From positions 1,181,001 to 1,245,000 of the forward strand of contig NZ_JAIWOT010000001.1 of the NCBI RefSeq assembly GCF_021295335.1: a stretch of 64,000 nt of DNA, read 5' to 3'. The notes under the pieces are model-generated. The model did not search any database. It was not told where the DNA came from and saw only the letters and a list, made by a program, of their open reading frames with translations. Numbering within the stretch: position 1 is the first letter of the stretch; each line of letters opens with the position of its first letter. Below, one piece after another: positions 18,352 to 26,827 of this stretch. The translations under genes were made by a program, and so were the position numbers. Source of the stretch: Komagataeibacter sp. FNDCF1 (GTDB taxonomy: Bacteria > Pseudomonadota > Alphaproteobacteria > Acetobacterales > Acetobacteraceae).

Positions 18352-18833
18352 TGGCTACAAGCTACGCAACCGTAACCTGGGACCAGCTTCACCGCGATGC
18401 CCGCCAGCTGGCCAGCACGCTGATGACGCGTGGCCCCTTCAGGGGAATCGTGGCCATAACGCGTGGCGGCATGATCCCCGCCGCAATCATCGCGCGTGAA
18501 CTGGACTGCCGCCTGATCGACACCATTTCCGTCGTGACCTATGACGAGGAAAGGATGGGCGAGCCCAGCGTGCTCAAGAACGCCGATGCCGCGGGCGATG
18601 GCGAGGGCTTCCTGATCATTGATGACCTGGTGGATTCGGGTGTGACAGCCCAGCTTGTGCGCAGGCTCCTGCCCAAGGCCGTGTTCGCGTGTCTTTATGC
18701 CAAGCCCTCGGGCCGCCCCGTCACGGACATGTTCGTGGTGGAAGTGCCGCAGGATACGTGGGTCCTGTTCCCGTGGGATACGGCGCCACTGTTCATTCCC
18801 CCCCTGGCCAGCAAACCCGTGGCCAAGGCCTGA
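18351..18833 (+). CDS. gpt: Xanthine-guanine phosphoribosyltransferase
   Basis: 160 residues, close to the 152 of E. coli Gpt. It has the PRTase motif '[18 protein letters not shown]' (residues 85-102), in which the acidic pair and Asp-Ser-Gly-x-Thr bind PRPP, and the hood-like '[19 protein letters not shown]' (residues 35-53). '[10 protein letters not shown]' near the C-terminus is typical of the xanthine/guanine group. It salvages xanthine and guanine to nucleotides in the cytosol. Confidence 0.93.
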   Translation: MATSYATVTWDQLHRDARQLASTLMTRGPFRGIVAITRGGMIPAAIIARELDCRLIDTISVVTYDEERMGEPSVLKNADAAGDGEGFLIIDDLVDSGVTAQLVRRLLPKAVFACLYAKPSGRPVTDMFVVEVPQDTWVLFPWDTAPLFIPPLASKPVAKA

Positions 18834-18979
18834 CCCGGCGGGCCGCCCCTCCCTACACGACGTGTTGTTCGCCGCCCCTGTCCGGCCTGCTTGCCGCGGG
18901 TCCCATGATCGCGGTATTTTTTTTGCAAGAATGTGCTTGCCAGAACAGCAGTTGCCACATAGGTTCCCGCTCGTGGTCG

Positions 18980-19056
18980 CGGGGCGTGGCGCAGCCTGGT
19001 AGCGCGCGTGTTTTGGGTACACGAGGCCCCCGGTTCGAGTCCGGGCGCCCCGACCA
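18980..19056 (+). tRNA. tRNA-Pro (TGG)
   Basis: Acceptor CGGGGCG pairs with CGCCCCG; D-arm GGCGCAGCCTGGTAGCGC, anticodon loop TTTGGGT (anticodon TGG), T-arm CCGGTTCGAGTCCGG, discriminator A and encoded CCA. Confidence 0.97.
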
Positions 19057-19071
19057 TATCCAGGGAGACGG

Positions 19072-19383
19072 ATGGTAATGCGAGCCCGGATTTACAGGCA
19101 GTCAAAACCCGCTGGCCAGTCAGGCCAGGCCATGACCCATACATGGGTACTGGATTATGGACAGAGTCGTCCCCGCCATGTCGATGCCCTGATGGGCTGG
19201 ACCGGCAGCGCGGATACCCCGTCACAGCTTCGCCTGCAGTTTCCCGATCAGGACAGCGCCGTGGCTTATGCCACGCAGAACGGCATTGCCTTCGATATCG
19301 AGATTCCGGCCCCGCGCATCCGTCGCCCCAAGGCCTATGCCGATAATTTCCGTTATGACCGTATCCAGAACTGGACGCACTAG
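19072..19383 (+). CDS. NADH dehydrogenase accessory subunit, NDUFS4 type
   Basis: 103 residues beginning 15 bp after the tRNA-Pro gene. 'MRARIYRQSKPAGQSGQA' followed by 'WVLDYGQS' near the start, 'LMGWTGSADTPSQLRLQFP' in the middle and 'KAYADNFRYDRIQNWTH' at the end are the conserved blocks of the ETC_C1_NDUFA4/NDUFS4 family, an 18-kDa supernumerary complex I subunit shared by alphaproteobacteria and mitochondria. The start could be 19072 or the in-frame ATG at 19078. Confidence 0.92.
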   Translation: MVMRARIYRQSKPAGQSGQAMTHTWVLDYGQSRPRHVDALMGWTGSADTPSQLRLQFPDQDSAVAYATQNGIAFDIEIPAPRIRRPKAYADNFRYDRIQNWTH

Positions 19384-19409
19384 GCCCGATCTGGCACAAG
19401 CAAAGCCCC

Positions 19410-19486
19410 GCGCCCTTAGCTCAGTTGGATAGAGCAACAGCCTTCTAAGCTGTGGGTCGCTGGTTCGAATCCAGCAGGGCGCGCCA
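19410..19486 (+). tRNA. tRNA-Arg (TCT)
   Basis: Acceptor GCGCCCT pairs with AGGGCGC; D-arm TAGCTCAGTTGGATAGAGC, anticodon loop CTTCTAA (anticodon TCT), T-arm CTGGTTCGAATCCAG, discriminator G and encoded CCA. Confidence 0.97.
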
Positions 19487-20058
19487 TTTTTCAATGGGCC
19501 ATCGACCTGAAGGTCTGCACGGTGTGCGGGTGGTCTGCCGTGCGCCATGGTTCATAACAACATCCCATTATCCCGGCTGGCCATCTGTCGCAGCGGTCAA
19601 GACCGCTAGCCGATCTCCCGCTCCTGATACTGTTTCTGCAATGGCTTGTTCACGTCCGGGGCATCTGCCGGGCGGGGGATGCCTGTGAATGCCTGCAAGA
19701 CAACCCATTGATGGGAACAGCAGGACCGGTGCCAGCACCGTCGTGATGGTTGCCCGATACCGACCGGGCTGGATCAGGCATGATATCCCTGCCCCGTGAT
19801 GGTACTGCAGGGTCCGGAACCGGTCACTCCGTAAATATATTGTCCATACGGCGCGTGTATCGAGGAACATTTTTTACAGGCAGAGGTACAGTTTCGGCAC
19901 AGCACACAAAATGTAACAATACAATACATATCATTTTGAAATTCTGCGGTATTATGGCCGGTCCACCTGTCTGTTCATGGGTGCATGATACCCTGATTCA
20001 TTCAAACAGTTGAAACCTGCCCTCTTTTTTCCTGCCTGGATTACTGGACCCTTACGCA
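19487..20058. other. Intergenic region
   Basis: No convincing gene. Reading frames of up to 100 codons exist but show no family features. G+C falls from about 19,840 onward toward the interrupted sulfatase-like gene, so that gene and its upstream region may have been acquired together. Confidence 0.5.
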
Positions 20059-20086
20059 ATGTTTCTGACTAATATGGCTAAGTTAA

Positions 20087-21016
20087 GAGCCCGATCCGAA
20101 AGTTTTTGAACAATACCAGCCTGTTGTGATTCATCCGTCTTTGCAGAGAGATGGAGTGAATGGTGACATGGACTGGTATTGCCCGGCGCGAGTATAGCCG
20201 GGAAAGATTGCGATATCCATCGGACATGACGGACGGGGAGTGGACTTTGATCATGCCATTTGTGCCCCCGGCGAAACGGGGCGGTCGTCCGCGCACGACG
20301 GATATGCGCGAGGTGGTCAATGCGATGCTCTACATAGCCTCGGCCGGGTGTGCGTGGCGTCTGCTGCCGAAATGCTTTCCGCCGGTCTCGACCATCAGGC
20401 GCTATTTTTACGCCTGGCGTGATGCCGGAGTGTTCGAGGTCATGAATACGGTGCTGGTCATGAGCCTGCGCGAGATCGAGGGACGTGACGCCTCTCCGAG
20501 CGCGGGCGTGATTGACAGCCAGTCGGTGAAAACCACGGAAAGCGGCGGGATTTCGGGCTATGACGCGGGGAAGAAGGTCAAGGGCCGCAAGCGCCATATC
20601 GTGACGGATACCTGCGGCTTCCTGATCTTTCTCCTCGTTCATGCCGCTGATATCCAGGACCGTGATGGGGCCGTTGATGTTCTGGCAGCGATACGCAGGC
20701 GCTTTCCCTGGCTGCGCCACATCTTCGCTGATGGCGGCTATGCTGGCGACAAATTGCGATCCGCGCTCGCCTCCATGGGAAAATGGACCCTCGAAATCAT
20801 CAGGCGGTCCGATACGGTGAAGGGTTTTCAGATCCTGCCGCGTCGCTGGGTGGTGGAACGGACATTCGCATGGCTGGGACGATGCAGGCGGCTCGCCAAA
20901 GATTGGGAACAATCCATTGCTTCCTCAACCGCATGGACATTGATCGCCTCAATCCGAATGCTCACACGACGGACAGCAAGGCATTGTCAGGGTTGAAAAA
21001 CTTTCGGATCGGGCTC
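20087..21016 (+). mobile_element. IS1031-type element (IS5 family), copy 1, 930 bp
   Basis: Inverted ends start GAGCCCGATCCGAAAGTTTT; target duplication TAA at 20084-20086 and 21017-21019. Length and TNA duplication match the IS1031 group. It interrupts the sulfatase-like gene near its start. Its transposase is identical at protein level to that of copy 4 (44401-45330). Confidence 0.95.
20160..20996 (+). CDS. IS1031-type transposase (copy 1)
   Basis: 278 residues, one uninterrupted frame. 'YPSDMTDGEWTLIMPFVPPA' is the DUF4096-type N-terminus. DDE residues lie in 'AGVIDSQSVKTTESGG' (first Asp), 'IFADGGYAGDKLR' (second Asp) and 'RRWVVERTFAWLGRCRRLAK' (Glu). It appears intact and potentially active. 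Confidence 0.95.
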   Translation: MVTWTGIARREYSRERLRYPSDMTDGEWTLIMPFVPPAKRGGRPRTTDMREVVNAMLYIASAGCAWRLLPKCFPPVSTIRRYFYAWRDAGVFEVMNTVLVMSLREIEGRDASPSAGVIDSQSVKTTESGGISGYDAGKKVKGRKRHIVTDTCGFLIFLLVHAADIQDRDGAVDVLAAIRRRFPWLRHIFADGGYAGDKLRSALASMGKWTLEIIRRSDTVKGFQILPRRWVVERTFAWLGRCRRLAKDWEQSIASSTAWTLIASIRMLTRRTARHCQG

Positions 21017-22863
21017 TAAGACGAGTAGAATTTACCATAATCACGCTATCAATGATTCTAGTCATCTGCCTGGGGAACCATAAATATACAGAGGCAGCGA
21101 TATATTCCTGTGAATTCATTCTTGTCACTTTGCTCTGCTCGTTACCTAGTTCATCCTTTACGGTAACCAGAAATGTTGTCCGGTTATTATACGGCTTCAT
21201 ACTGTCCGTTCAGCTTTCTTCAATTGCCGTATCGGGGAATGTACTGTCTCCCCTTACCCTTGAAAATCTTGGGCATCCTACAGTCATAGGCAGCCTGAAC
21301 ATGATCAAGTCGGCGTTGATAGAAATCTGTTCCATCGCTTTTGTATTTTTATCAAAATCCGGCCTAAAGCTATACGGACTTGTCCTGTCATTACCCATTC
21401 TGCTTGGTGTAAAACATTCAGCCTGTTATGAATTTGGCAAGCCGGTGGTTTCCATAGCAAAAGAAGAAATATTTGTATGGAACCTGATTTATACGGGAAA
21501 GCGGGAAGTTTCAAAACTTCAGCATGACACCATTTATTATTCAGATGGTAATAATAATCCCATAAAAAGAAAACATTACAATGTTATTGTAATATTTACC
21601 GAAGGAACGTCCCTGGCGGTCATATCTCCCGAACTGACACCCAACATATGGGGGATGATGCATGATTCCCTGTATTATACAGGTTTTTTCAATCACACCG
21701 CTGCGACATTCCGGGGACTACGCGGGCAGAATGCGTCATTTTACCAGATGACGGGCGGATATACTGAAAAAAGCATGGGACTGGGCCAGATTTCCCACGA
21801 AGAAATACTGAAGAAAATGAAATCTGGAAAAAGCATTGCAACCATACCAGAAATATTAAGGGAAAATGGATATGATGCATTTTTCCAGTTACCCTGTTCC
21901 ATCAACGACAACCTGTCCCAGATGATGGATACAATGGATTTCAACCAGTTGTTCACCATGGAAGATGTAGACGCGAACGAACGGACGAAATGGCCCGTGC
22001 CGCCGGGCATGCTTGTCAAATGGTTTACCAATAATGATCTGACAGATGGCGATTCATACAAGCTGTTGTGGAAAAATATCCAGGCGCTCCATCAAAAGGA
22101 CAAGCCTTTCTATTACGGGGTCTATACCGTCGGCACACATGTCGGGCTGGACAGCCCGGAATTCAGGTACAAGGACGGTCAGAACAGCTACCTGAACAAA
22201 TTCTACAACATGGATCGACAGTTTGGTGAATTCCTGCGTCGTTTCAATGACAGCCCCATTTCCGATGATACGATACTGATATTCACCGCCGACCATGCCA
22301 CATATCCGGAACAGAAATTTGTTGATACTTTTGGTATAAAAAGTAAGTACTTTGTAGATCAGGTCCCTCTTATTATCTACAAGAAGAATTCAACAGGTGA
22401 ACTGCATCTTGATGCGGATGGCAAGAACAGCCTTGATATCGCGCCAACCATCATGGACCTGCTGGGAATACAGAAAGCCACGACAACATTCCTGGGCTGC
22501 TCCCTGTTTGACACGGTCTGTCATTCAGATTTTGACCATCTGTCCGCCCTGGGACTGGAATACTACACCACCTATAAAGACGTGGTAACGCCTGCAAATC
22601 TTTCAAAGGATCAGCAGACCATTATTGAAAGCATACAGTCATACGGCGGTTAGCGGTTTACCTTTACGCCCCGGGGCTGACAGGCACGGGACGCACCGGC
22701 CCCATGCCTGCGTCCCGTTTTACCATTGCATCGATGCCGAGGCAGGCCGGTCAATGACCTCGCCCGGCCTGCAGGACAAGGCGCCATCCCGTGCCCCCGC
22801 GTGGCGGACCGGGCCCCTGCGGGCCCGCCCTGTATTCCCCCCGTTGCGGGGCCGGAACAGGCT

Positions 22864-23784
22864 TCAGCGCAGGTGGAACGTGACGGGTAGCAGGACATGC
22901 CTGCCGTCCAGTGTGCCGCCACTGCCGGTACACCTTACGTTCCGTGCGGCGGCCAGAGCCGTGCTGTCGAGGTCATCATAGCCTGTACCATCGTGCAGGC
23001 TGACCTGCCGTACCTCTCCCTGCGCGCCCAGCGTCAGGTCAACCAGCGCATTGCCCTCCTCATGCATGTGCCGGGCCATGGGGGGGTAGCGCCAGGCTGG
23101 GGGCGTGCAGTGCAAGATGGTAGATGATCCGGCACCGGCAGACGGCGCGGCCCGCACCGCTGCGCCGCCTGTTGCCATGGGTGCCGGTGCGCCACCACCA
23201 TGCGGCGTCTGTGCGGCCGGGGAGGGCCGGGTCTGTTGCACGGACCGGACATGGGGCTGTGTTGACGCCGGAAGGGGAACGGACAGGTCTTTTGCCGCCT
23301 GCGTAGGCGGGCGCGGGGCAGTGTGCTGTGGCTGTGGCTGTGGCTGTGGCTGTGGCTGTGGCTGTGGCTGTGGCTGTGGCTGTGGCTGTGGCTGTGGCTG
23401 TGGCTGTGGCTGTGGCTGTGGCTGTGGCTGTGGCTGTGGCTGTGGCTGTGGCTGTGGCTGTGGCTGTGGCTGTGGCTGTGGCTGTGGCTGTGGCTGTGGC
23501 TGTGGCTGTGGCTGTGGCTGTGGCTGTGGCGTAGCCGGTTCGGGCGGCGGTGCAACCCCCGGACGGTCAAAAAGAACCTGGATGGTGTTTTTTTCACCCG
23601 GCGGCTCCCGCACCGCCGTATGGGCCGGCAGAAGCCATGCGGCAATCATCCCGTGCCCCAGCACGGCCAGCAGCACGGTCCATCCCGCCACCACGCGGGC
23701 CGTGCCCCGCCGCCGCACGGGCGGGTGGGGCGCAAGCAGCCTGCCTGCCATCCTGTCGTGCTGTTGCGTCACGGTTTCATCCAT
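22864..23784 (-). CDS. tonB: TonB-type energy transducer with a very long Pro-Gln repeat
   Basis: 306 residues: a cytoplasmic N-terminus, one membrane span near residues 31-52 ('VVAGWTVLLAVLGHGMIAAW'), a periplasmic spacer of about 34 Pro-Gln dipeptides, and a C-terminal TonB domain ('PPMARHMHEEGNALVDLTLG', 'VRCTGSGGTLDGRHVLLPV'). TonB couples the proton gradient to outer-membrane receptors. It is transcribed divergently from the DUF2946-like gene and the copper-type receptor, so it probably serves that receptor. The repeat is coded by a hexanucleotide tandem array that can change length without breaking the frame. Confidence 0.88.
   Translation of the reverse strand: MDETVTQQHDRMAGRLLAPHPPVRRRGTARVVAGWTVLLAVLGHGMIAAWLLPAHTAVREPPGEKNTIQVLFDRPGVAPPPEPATPQPQPQPQPQPQPQPQPQPQPQPQPQPQPQPQPQPQPQPQPQPQPQPQPQPQPQPQPQPQPQPQPQPQHTAPRPPTQAAKDLSVPLPASTQPHVRSVQQTRPSPAAQTPHGGGAPAPMATGGAAVRAAPSAGAGSSTILHCTPPAWRYPPMARHMHEEGNALVDLTLGAQGEVRQVSLHDGTGYDDLDSTALAAARNVRCTGSGGTLDGRHVLLPVTFHLR
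23325..23528. repeat. Hexanucleotide tandem repeat, 34 perfect copies
   Basis: GCTGTG is repeated 34 times without interruption (204 bp), inside tonB, where the minus strand codes alternating Gln and Pro. All three plus-strand frames are also open across it. Confidence 0.97.
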
Positions 23785-23891
23785 TCTGGCCCATGGGGCC
23801 GGTTATCTTGTCATTTGACAAAAACGGACGCACCCCTGACAACACACATCTGTTACAGCCCTATCTTACAACCGGAAAGTATCAGTTCAAT

Positions 23892-24356
23892 ATGGGCCAC
23901 GCCCGCCACCCCTTCATGCAGGACATGCCTGTGATCCGCTGGGTCATGGTGCTGTGCGCGTGCATGGGGCTGTGGGGGCAGTTGCTGATCGAAAGCCGCA
24001 GCCTGCCGGGGGAACTGCCCCGGAGCACCATCATGCGGCTGACGGGAATCGATATCGCTCCCCCGGTCACGCATACGGCCTCCATGCCCGCCATGGATCC
24101 GGCCCATCATGCCACGATGAAGCGGATGACCAGCCACCTGCATGCGGCCATGCCCCATGCAGGCCACGACCACGGTGAAGGCTGCCCGCTCTGTCCGCTC
24201 CTGCACCTGCCTGCCCTGGCGCTGGCCATCGTGCCGTTCATGCCCCTGCCCCCCATGGCCTGGGCACAGGCACGCCATGAGCCGCGCCAGCCCCGTGCCC
24301 CGCCCTCCGCCCCGCTGGGGCTGCCACCTTCACGCGGGCCACCTTCCATTTCCTGA
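23892..24356 (+). CDS. His/Met-rich exported protein, DUF2946-like
   Basis: About 154 residues. A hydrophobic N-terminal stretch (residues 13-28, 'WVMVLCACMGLWGQLLIESR') is followed by a region rich in His and Met ('MDPAHHATMKRMTSHLHAAM', 'AGHDHGEGCPLCPLLHLPAL') with a CxxC pair, then a second hydrophobic stretch. This is the layout of DUF2946 proteins that accompany copper receptors. Likely a periplasmic metal-binding partner of the receptor 65 bp downstream. The start is uncertain: 23892 is the best in-frame ATG before the membrane segment, with GGAAAG further upstream. Confidence 0.65.
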   Translation: MGHARHPFMQDMPVIRWVMVLCACMGLWGQLLIESRSLPGELPRSTIMRLTGIDIAPPVTHTASMPAMDPAHHATMKRMTSHLHAAMPHAGHDHGEGCPLCPLLHLPALALAIVPFMPLPPMAWAQARHEPRQPRAPPSAPLGLPPSRGPPSIS

Positions 24357-24421
24357 ACCTCATGCGCTGTCGCATGCCCTGCGGGGCGTGCGTGTTCCGT
24401 CCCCTGTTCAGGACATGAAAA

Positions 24422-26581
24422 GTGACTTTTATAAAGAAAACGCCCGCGCCACTGGCTGTGGTGGCGGGCGGGTGGCTGCTGGCCAGCTGTCTGCAGCCAC
24501 CTGCCGCCCGTGCCGAAACCACCGTGACCCTGCCCGGCCTGTCCATCGAGGACACGGCAGAGGACACCCCGATGGGCGAACGCCCACTTTCCGCCAGTAG
24601 CCCTTCGTCCATTGCGCGCCGGGCCGCCAGCCTCAGCAGTCCCGACACGGCCAGCCTGTTTCGTGACCAGCCGGGGGTCAGCACCTATGCCGCTGGCGGG
24701 CTTGCATCCCTCCCCGTGCTCAACGGCATGGCCGATGACCGCGTTGCCACCGTGGTCGATGGCGTGCGCATTGCCTCGGGCTGTCCCAACCACATGAATC
24801 CCGCCCTGTCCTTCATCGACCCGGACAGCGTTGATACTGCCACCGCCATTGCCGGGATCACACCGGTCAGCATGGGCGGCGACAGCACCGGCGGCACCGT
24901 GGATGTGGAACGCCGCGACCCGCAATTTGCAAAACACGGCAGGATACTGGTCACCGGGCACGTTACCGGCACCTATCGCAGCAATGGTGGCGGCTATGGC
25001 GCGTCGGGCAGCCTGACGGTGGCCAATGACATGTTCAGCCTGCGCTACAATGCCTCCTACGCACAGGCGGGCGACTACAATGCCGGCGGCGATGGTGGCG
25101 TGGTCCGCTCGACCGGTTACCTGACCTACAACCATGCCGTGACATTCGGCGTGCACAAGGACAACCACCTCCTTGCCCTGACCTTCGGCCAGCAGGACAC
25201 ACCGCATGAAGGCTTTGCCAACCAGTACATGGACATGACCAACAACCGTTCCACTTATGTGAACGGCAAGTATCTCGGCACGTTCGACTGGGGTGAACTG
25301 GAAGCGCGCGGCTACTGGCAGCGCGAGGACCATGCCATGGACTTCCTGCCAGACCGGCTCAAGACCACCCACATGCCCATGAACACCAATGCCCGCATGG
25401 CAGGCTACAGCCTGAAGGCCACGGTGACACTGGCGGAAGGGCAGACCCTGCGGCTGGGCAGTTCGTTCGACCATTCCGGCCTGAATGACTGGTGGCCCCC
25501 GGTTGCGGGCAGCATGATGATGGGGCCGGATACCTATCACAGCATCAATAACGGCCACCGTGACCGGCTGGGCCATTTTGTGGAATGGGAAGCGGCATGG
25601 ACCCCGCGCGTCTCCACCCTGCTGGGCTTCCGCAATGACCTGGTCATGATGAATACGGGGCCGGTATCAGGTTACTCATCCACTCCGTCCATGATGAGCA
25701 ACGCCAACATTGCCGCAGCCAATGCCTTCAACGCCACCGACCGGGGCCGTACGGACGTGAACTTCGATGTGACGGCCCTGGTGCGCTGGAAGCCCCGGCG
25801 TGACCTGTCGATCGAGGGCGGCTACGCACGCAAGACCCGTTCCCCCAACCTGTATGAGCGGTATGCCTGGGGCCAGTCCGCCATGGTCAGCAGCATGATC
25901 AACTGGTTTGGCGACGGGAACGGCTACGTGGGCAACCCCGACCTGAAGCCCGAGGTCGCCAATACCGCCTCCATCACCGCTGACTGGCATGACCCTGATG
26001 GCGACAGGTGGGACCTGAAGATCCAGCCCTATTACACCTACACCCATAACTACGTGAACGCGCAGCGGCTGGCCGCCGCCAGCAACGGCTTCTACACGCT
26101 GGGCTTCGTCAACCATAACGCGCAGAGCTATGGTATAAACGGGTCGGGCAACTACAGGTTGTGGAACACTCCCCATTTCGGCCGGGGCGAGATCGTGGCA
26201 AATATAAGCTGGGTGCGCGGGCAGGACCTGACCAATGGCGCGGGGCTGTACCACCAGATGCCCACCAACGGCAGTGTTGCCGTGCATGAGACATGGAAGA
26301 ACTGGACCGGCCGGGTGGAGATGACCTTCGTAAAGGCCAAGGACACGGTGGACTGGGTGCGCAATGAACCCCGTACCCCCGGCTATGCGCTGCTTGGCCT
26401 TGGCGGACAGTACCACTGGCGTTACGTGACGCTGGATGCCAGCATCGACAACGTGCTGAACCAGAAATACGAACTGCCGCTGGGTGGCTGGTCACTGGCG
26501 GATGATGCCGCCACCGGCACCCTGCGCGCCCTGCCCGGCATGGGCCGGTCGTTCAATGTCAGCCTGACGGCCAATTTCTAG
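24422..26581 (+). CDS. TonB-dependent receptor, OprC/NosA-like copper type
   Basis: 719 residues from a GTG at 24422; the ATG at 24415 is out of frame. A signal peptide ending 'PPAARA', a plug domain (about residues 45-160) with 'DDRVATVVDGVRIASGCPNH' and a 22-strand-type barrel ending 'NVSLTANF' are visible. The 'CPNHMNP' motif near residues 120-126 is typical of copper receptors of the OprC/NosA group, where Cys, His and Met bind copper. It presumably imports copper through the outer membrane using the divergently transcribed TonB. Confidence 0.85.
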   Translation: MTFIKKTPAPLAVVAGGWLLASCLQPPAARAETTVTLPGLSIEDTAEDTPMGERPLSASSPSSIARRAASLSSPDTASLFRDQPGVSTYAAGGLASLPVLNGMADDRVATVVDGVRIASGCPNHMNPALSFIDPDSVDTATAIAGITPVSMGGDSTGGTVDVERRDPQFAKHGRILVTGHVTGTYRSNGGGYGASGSLTVANDMFSLRYNASYAQAGDYNAGGDGGVVRSTGYLTYNHAVTFGVHKDNHLLALTFGQQDTPHEGFANQYMDMTNNRSTYVNGKYLGTFDWGELEARGYWQREDHAMDFLPDRLKTTHMPMNTNARMAGYSLKATVTLAEGQTLRLGSSFDHSGLNDWWPPVAGSMMMGPDTYHSINNGHRDRLGHFVEWEAAWTPRVSTLLGFRNDLVMMNTGPVSGYSSTPSMMSNANIAAANAFNATDRGRTDVNFDVTALVRWKPRRDLSIEGGYARKTRSPNLYERYAWGQSAMVSSMINWFGDGNGYVGNPDLKPEVANTASITADWHDPDGDRWDLKIQPYYTYTHNYVNAQRLAAASNGFYTLGFVNHNAQSYGINGSGNYRLWNTPHFGRGEIVANISWVRGQDLTNGAGLYHQMPTNGSVAVHETWKNWTGRVEMTFVKAKDTVDWVRNEPRTPGYALLGLGGQYHWRYVTLDASIDNVLNQKYELPLGGWSLADDAATGTLRALPGMGRSFNVSLTANF

Positions 26582-26692
26582 AGCACTTCCACTGAACTCT
26601 GGCTCAGTGGAATTGCTCCAACTCATTGTTTATGGAGCATCTTCACCAGTTTGAATGTACCCATTCAAACTGGATCTGCTCTGGACGACTGC

Positions 26693-26719
26693 AAAAAAGC
26701 GGCCCGCAGGACGGGCCGC
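26693..26719 (-). terminator. Rho-independent terminator (minus strand)
   Basis: An 8-bp GCGGCCCG/CGGGCCGC stem with a 5-base loop is followed on the minus strand by TTTTTT. It lies about 110 bp beyond the flippase stop and would end the polysaccharide operon. The remaining intergenic bases contain further T-run/A-run complementary segments near 26,735-26,790. Confidence 0.7.
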
Positions 26720-26827
26720 AAACCATAAAGGAAGCTTTTTTCAAAAAGTGTCCTGAGACGCCGCCTTTTTGAAAAAAGGCGGCCCCCGGAAACTTTTATC
26801 ATTTTTCAGGCGGTGGAGAAAAATGGA

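Larger units (their letters stand above)
20059..22653 (+). pseudogene. LTA synthase/sulfatase-like membrane phosphotransferase, split by IS1031-type element
   Basis: Removing the 930-bp insertion and one TAA duplication joins 20059-20086 in frame to 21020, giving a start MFLTNMAKLRRVEFTIITLS and a product of about 555 residues with N-terminal membrane spans. The soluble part has 'NVIVIFTEGTSLAVISPELT' (alkaline-phosphatase fold, with the Glu and catalytic Thr region) and 'ILIFTADHA' near the second metal site, as in LTA synthase, MdoB or phosphoethanolamine transferases. The fragment after the insertion opens again at an ATG at 21052 and would lack about 25 N-terminal residues, including part of the first span. 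Low G+C compared with its neighbours. Substrate unknown. Confidence 0.75.

Noticed and set aside
19568-19870. A 100-codon minus-strand frame in the gap before the sulfatase-like gene
   Set aside because: No ribosome-binding site, no family features and composition unlike neighbours.
23325-23528. CRISPR array
   Set aside because: The repeat is a simple hexanucleotide array without spacers and lies inside a coding region. No repeat-spacer pattern was seen elsewhere in the window.
23323-23934. Long open frames on the plus strand across the tonB repeat
   Set aside because: They consist of the hexanucleotide repeat read in other frames; the minus-strand frame has the TonB span and C-terminal domain.
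24107-25576. A 489-codon minus-strand frame opposite the copper-type receptor
   Set aside because: Antisense shadow; the receptor frame has plug, barrel and signal peptide.
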